A stretch of 7,523 nt of DNA, from the NCBI GenBank assembly GCA_030616195.1, contig JAUWXW010000076.1, positions 1-7,523 of the forward strand, read 5' to 3'. The notes under the pieces are model-generated. The model was given only the letters and a program-made list of their open reading frames with translations. It was not told where the DNA came from and searched no databases. Position 1 is the first letter of the stretch, and the number at the start of each line of letters is the position of its first letter. Below, piece after piece: positions 5,317-7,523 of the stretch. Position numbers and translations under genes: made by a program. This DNA comes from Chloroflexota bacterium (GTDB taxonomy: Bacteria > Chloroflexota > Dehalococcoidia > RBG-13-53-26).

Positions 5317-5706
5317 CTACTCTTCAAAATCCGACGTCTCGGGGGACTCGGACTCCTGTGCCAGCATCTCGCTTTGTATCTTTTCCAATGGCTCCCCCCT
5401 TTCGAGCCTCTGCACCACCTCTCCGTATTCAGAATCCTTGGTCGACTCGTCTCCTTCCATCCTTCGTGACCACTCGACAAGGGCAGTCGGATCATTGGCC
5501 ATCATTCGATTGACTAACTGGGTATCACCCAGAATATCGTCATAAACATCCTTGTCGGTCTTTAGACGAGCGAAGGTGGAGAAAAGCCGTGTCAGTTCCT
5601 TGCCCCCGCAGTAATGGCAAACAGCCTCCGGCGTCTGGGAGAAACCCCTTACAAACAATGATACTTTGCGACGGCAGCTATTGCACCGATATTCATAAAC
5701 AGGCAT
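5317..5706 (-). CDS. FmdB-type zinc-ribbon protein, copy 2
   Basis: A 129-aa paralogue of the next gene in the operon. Its first 47 residues match it closely: MPVYEYRC, Cys8, Cys11, Cys30 and Cys33 at identical positions, then KELTRLFSTFA. The tail differs, being acidic and probably helical, with a DDILGDTQLVNRMMANDPTA segment followed by an E/S-rich end. Thus the zinc ribbon was duplicated and the tails diverged, perhaps to contact different partners. The ATG is supported by GAGGTG placed 7 nt upstream. It begins 23 nt after the oxidoreductase stop, in the same operon. Metal binding is likely; the biological role is unknown. Confidence 0.9.
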   Translation of the reverse strand: MPVYEYRCNSCRRKVSLFVRGFSQTPEAVCHYCGGKELTRLFSTFARLKTDKDVYDDILGDTQLVNRMMANDPTALVEWSRRMEGDESTKDSEYGEVVQRLERGEPLEKIQSEMLAQESESPETSDFEE

Positions 5707-5729
5707 ATGCGGTCACCTCGTCTTGATCC

Positions 5730-7190
5730 CTATTTCCTCCTCAGAACAAGCTGAGCTGCGTTCCTTCCCGATGTAACCATTGCGGGCACGCCTTCACCGG
5801 GAAAGGTCCACTGACCAGCCTGGTAGAGGTTCTTGATGGGCGTCTTTTGACTCCTTCTCTTGCTGCCTGGAGCAGAATACCAGCCTGAGCTCGCCCCTCG
5901 ACTGTTCAATGTAGACTGCTCAAAGGCTAAAGGACTGCTGATGTGCCTGCAAATCACGTGTTGCGAAAGCCTGGGAATAACCTTCTCCGCCGAGGCAATG
6001 AGCGCGTCAGCTATAGCCCCCTCCGCTGCCGCCCAGTCCTCGACGGTATCATAAGGCAACATAGCCGTCAACTGAACGGCGGTGGTACTATCCGGGGCCT
6101 GCGATGGCTCCAGAATTGAATGTATGTTGATGCTCACTGTGCACTTCGCCGGATCAGCACCAAAGAGTTCACCTATGTCATCGCTGGGATTGTAGATAAT
6201 ATTCGCCCCGTCGAATCCCATCGCTCTCAGATTCAAGCTCACTCCCAGGGAGACGACAAAAGCAGAGCTGGACAGCCGGGCCTTATTCAGATCCCTGGCA
6301 AAGCGGGGTTTTAGATGCTCCTCTCCTACCAGCTTGAGAAAGGTCTGTCTGGCATCCACATTAGATATAACGTGGCGCGCCTTGAGTTCACGCCCGTCGC
6401 TCAACTTCACACCCCCAGCCCGTCCATCTTCTATCAGGATACTGTCAACCATAGTATTCAGGGCCAGATCACCATCATACCTTTGCACTCCATCAGCCAA
6501 GACATCTGCCAAAGCTTGCGCCCCACCTCTGGGGTAATAGAAGTCTTCCGCAACGCCCAGGATCATCATTGGTAAGCGCGCCGCTACGCCCGGGTCAAAG
6601 TAAGAGAAGATAGAGAGGGCAATCGCCCTCAGCCCTGGATCCTCGAAGAATCCCTCAACTACCTGTTGCCACGACTTCCTTCCGTATCTCCTCATACTGC
6701 GATAACGGACAACGGAGGCGATCTTCAGCCATATACTCATCAACTCGGGAGACTTCCTGGACATCCTTTCGCTCTCAGAAGCGACTCTCCGGCACTCTGC
6801 TGTGAATCTGCGGATAGCTGGGGCCTCCATAGGGAACAGCTCTATCAGTTTCTCTCCCAGATCTTCCCCTGCGCTCATCCTGAAGTCGTAATCGCTACCG
6901 ATCAATCTAATCGACGGCTTCATCTTGATGAAGTCGATATTATCTCTCAGCCCCAGTTCATCGAGTACCCCGTAGATGGCACCTCCCAACTCGCACCCCA
7001 TCAGAAACCTGAGGCCCCGATCAAACGTATAACCCGCGTGCTCAAAAGAACTGCAATAACCTCCAGGCCTGGCGCTCTGTTCAATCACCAAAACGCTCCG
7101 TCCGTTCTTGGCCAGAATGGCGCCACAGGTCAGCCCAGCTATCCCTGCCCCAACGACCACAGCATCGTAACTATCTTTGATCTCTGCCAT
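5730..7190 (-). CDS. CrtI/CrtISO-like FAD-dependent oxidoreductase
   Basis: A 486-aa flavoprotein of the phytoene desaturase / carotenoid isomerase / retinol saturase superfamily. The N-terminal Rossmann motif VGAGIAGL (Gly14, Gly16, Gly19) with Glu37 after the second strand binds the ADP part of FAD. RPGGYCSSFE (41-50) and FDRGLRFL (57-64) follow. The C-terminal FAD motif is YQAGQWTFPGEGVPAMVTSG (456-475). Length is normal for the family, and no frameshift is seen. There is no signal peptide; such enzymes are usually membrane-associated through lipid-like substrates. The ATG at 7190 has GGGAGG 8 nt upstream. It is the first gene of the operon, with a clear promoter upstream. No phytoene synthase or other carotenoid gene is present, so the substrate (a polyene, quinone or other isoprenoid) cannot be named. 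Confidence 0.9.
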   Translation of the reverse strand: MAEIKDSYDAVVVGAGIAGLTCGAILAKNGRSVLVIEQSARPGGYCSSFEHAGYTFDRGLRFLMGCELGGAIYGVLDELGLRDNIDFIKMKPSIRLIGSDYDFRMSAGEDLGEKLIELFPMEAPAIRRFTAECRRVASESERMSRKSPELMSIWLKIASVVRYRSMRRYGRKSWQQVVEGFFEDPGLRAIALSIFSYFDPGVAARLPMMILGVAEDFYYPRGGAQALADVLADGVQRYDGDLALNTMVDSILIEDGRAGGVKLSDGRELKARHVISNVDARQTFLKLVGEEHLKPRFARDLNKARLSSSAFVVSLGVSLNLRAMGFDGANIIYNPSDDIGELFGADPAKCTVSINIHSILEPSQAPDSTTAVQLTAMLPYDTVEDWAAAEGAIADALIASAEKVIPRLSQHVICRHISSPLAFEQSTLNSRGASSGWYSAPGSKRRSQKTPIKNLYQAGQWTFPGEGVPAMVTSGRNAAQLVLRRK

Positions 7191-7221
7191 CAGCGCTTCC
7201 TCCCTTCAAACTACTCTTCCG

Positions 7222-7250
7222 ATTTTAACACAAGCCAAATATGCAGTAAA
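7222..7250 (-). promoter_or_regulatory. Predicted promoter of the oxidoreductase-fmdB-thiE-translin operon
   Basis: On the leftward strand TTTACT (7250-7245) and TAAAAT (7227-7222) are separated by 17 nt, with an extended -10 (TGTTAAAAT). Transcription should start near 7215, giving a leader of about 25 nt. This is too short for a TPP riboswitch, and none was seen upstream of thiE either. Confidence 0.65.
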
Positions 7251-7344
7251 TAATTCCTGGAAACTGTTGGCCCGTGTGGATTCCAAGTGGGGTGGATTTC
7301 CCAGATAAACTGGCTTCAAGGAGGGCACAAGAACGATAATCAAC
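7251..7344. other. Spacer between operon promoter and repeat element, nothing recognised
   Basis: I see no gene, no strong palindrome and no riboswitch-like conserved motif here. Short open frames that cross it on the leftward strand read into the repeat element and do not resemble proteins. Confidence 0.5.
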
Positions 7345-7482
7345 AGATTGCCAGCGAAGCGAAGGTGCAGTGAAGCGACGTTCCCCACCTCGCCACGGCG
7401 AGTCGGTCGCCAGAGTCGCCTCGGGAGACCTTCGGAGACCCATCCCTGAGATTGCTTCGTCGCTGCGCTCCTCGCAATGACA
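7345..7482. repeat. Interspersed palindromic repeat element ('CHCEERSDEAI' type)
   Basis: A roughly 138-bp non-coding element with related ends. Read inward, both ends carry ATTGC followed by AG/GCG-rich sequence (AGATTGCCAGCGAAGCG on the left, TCATTGCGAGGAGCGCAGCG on the right, opposite strand). Inside are CTCGCC-AC-GGCGAG (7389-7402), GTCGCC twice (7406-7411, 7415-7420) and GGAGACC twice (7424-7430, 7434-7440). Its right end translates to CHCEERSDEAIS, a well-known false peptide produced by this kind of repeat in many genomes. It has no coding capacity, so it would be mobilised, if at all, in trans. Confidence 0.7.
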
Positions 7483-7514
7483 TGGGAAAGTGCCTCTCCG
7501 CGATGACATGGGAA
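7473..7514. repeat. Direct repeat of the element's outer end
   Basis: CGCAATGACATGGGAA (7473-7488) recurs as CGCGATGACATGGGAA (7499-7514), 15 of 16 bases identical with a 26-bp period. The second copy may be the truncated end of another element lying mostly beyond the window. Confidence 0.65.
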
Positions 7515-7523
7515 TTAGCGGGT

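Noticed and set aside
6666..7253. Rightward 195-codon open frame
   Set aside because: It lies antisense to the conserved FAD-binding region of the oxidoreductase, has a low-complexity composition with no recognisable motif and no convincing ribosome-binding site.
7225..7509. Leftward 94-codon frame containing CHCEERSDEAIS
   Set aside because: This peptide is a known by-product of a non-coding repeat family, so it is annotated as a repeat and not as a protein.

Overview
The window looks like chromosomal DNA of an uncultured or little-studied bacterium, most probably a Dehalococcoidia-type Chloroflexota. That placement is an inference. It rests on the long two-part ThiE, a bacterial translin homologue, tandem FmdB-type zinc ribbons and a short GC-rich repeat of the 'CHCEERSDEAI' type. 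No rRNA or other marker gene is present to confirm it. Nine protein genes are supported. No tRNA, rRNA, CRISPR array or transposase was seen.

Left part (2-3108): a small divergent locus of defence-like or accessory character. Read leftwards from about 2072 it holds an XRE-family HTH regulator, a 99-aa cysteine-containing protein translationally coupled to it by an ATGA overlap, and a 490-aa GHKL (Hsp90/MutL-type) ATPase whose stop codon lies at the window edge. A perfect 12-bp hairpin separates the last two genes. Read rightwards from 2326 is a 260-aa DUF6602-like protein, which resembles a restriction-endonuclease fold with a degenerate active site. The XRE promoter carries two exact 9-bp direct repeats 22 bp apart, placed as expected for autorepression.

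Middle and right (3208-7250): a compact leftward operon that starts from a good extended -10 promoter near 7222-7250. Its order is a CrtI/CrtISO-like FAD oxidoreductase, two tandem FmdB-type zinc-ribbon proteins, thiE with an extra N-terminal domain, and a translin-family protein. The genes are separated by 23 nt and 6 nt, then overlap by 1 nt and 20 nt. A cluster of hairpins, the last followed by a T-run, lies just past the translin gene and probably ends the transcript. The operon looks like housekeeping metabolism (thiamine phosphate synthesis) with passengers of unknown role.

Far right (7345-7523): a non-coding repeat element rich in small palindromes and short direct repeats, upstream of the operon promoter.

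The strongest candidate for something undescribed is the divergent XRE / Cys-protein / GHKL ATPase / DUF6602 locus. Both putative enzymes appear to have lost a key catalytic residue. The second candidate is the bacterial translin tied by overlap to thiamine phosphate synthase.
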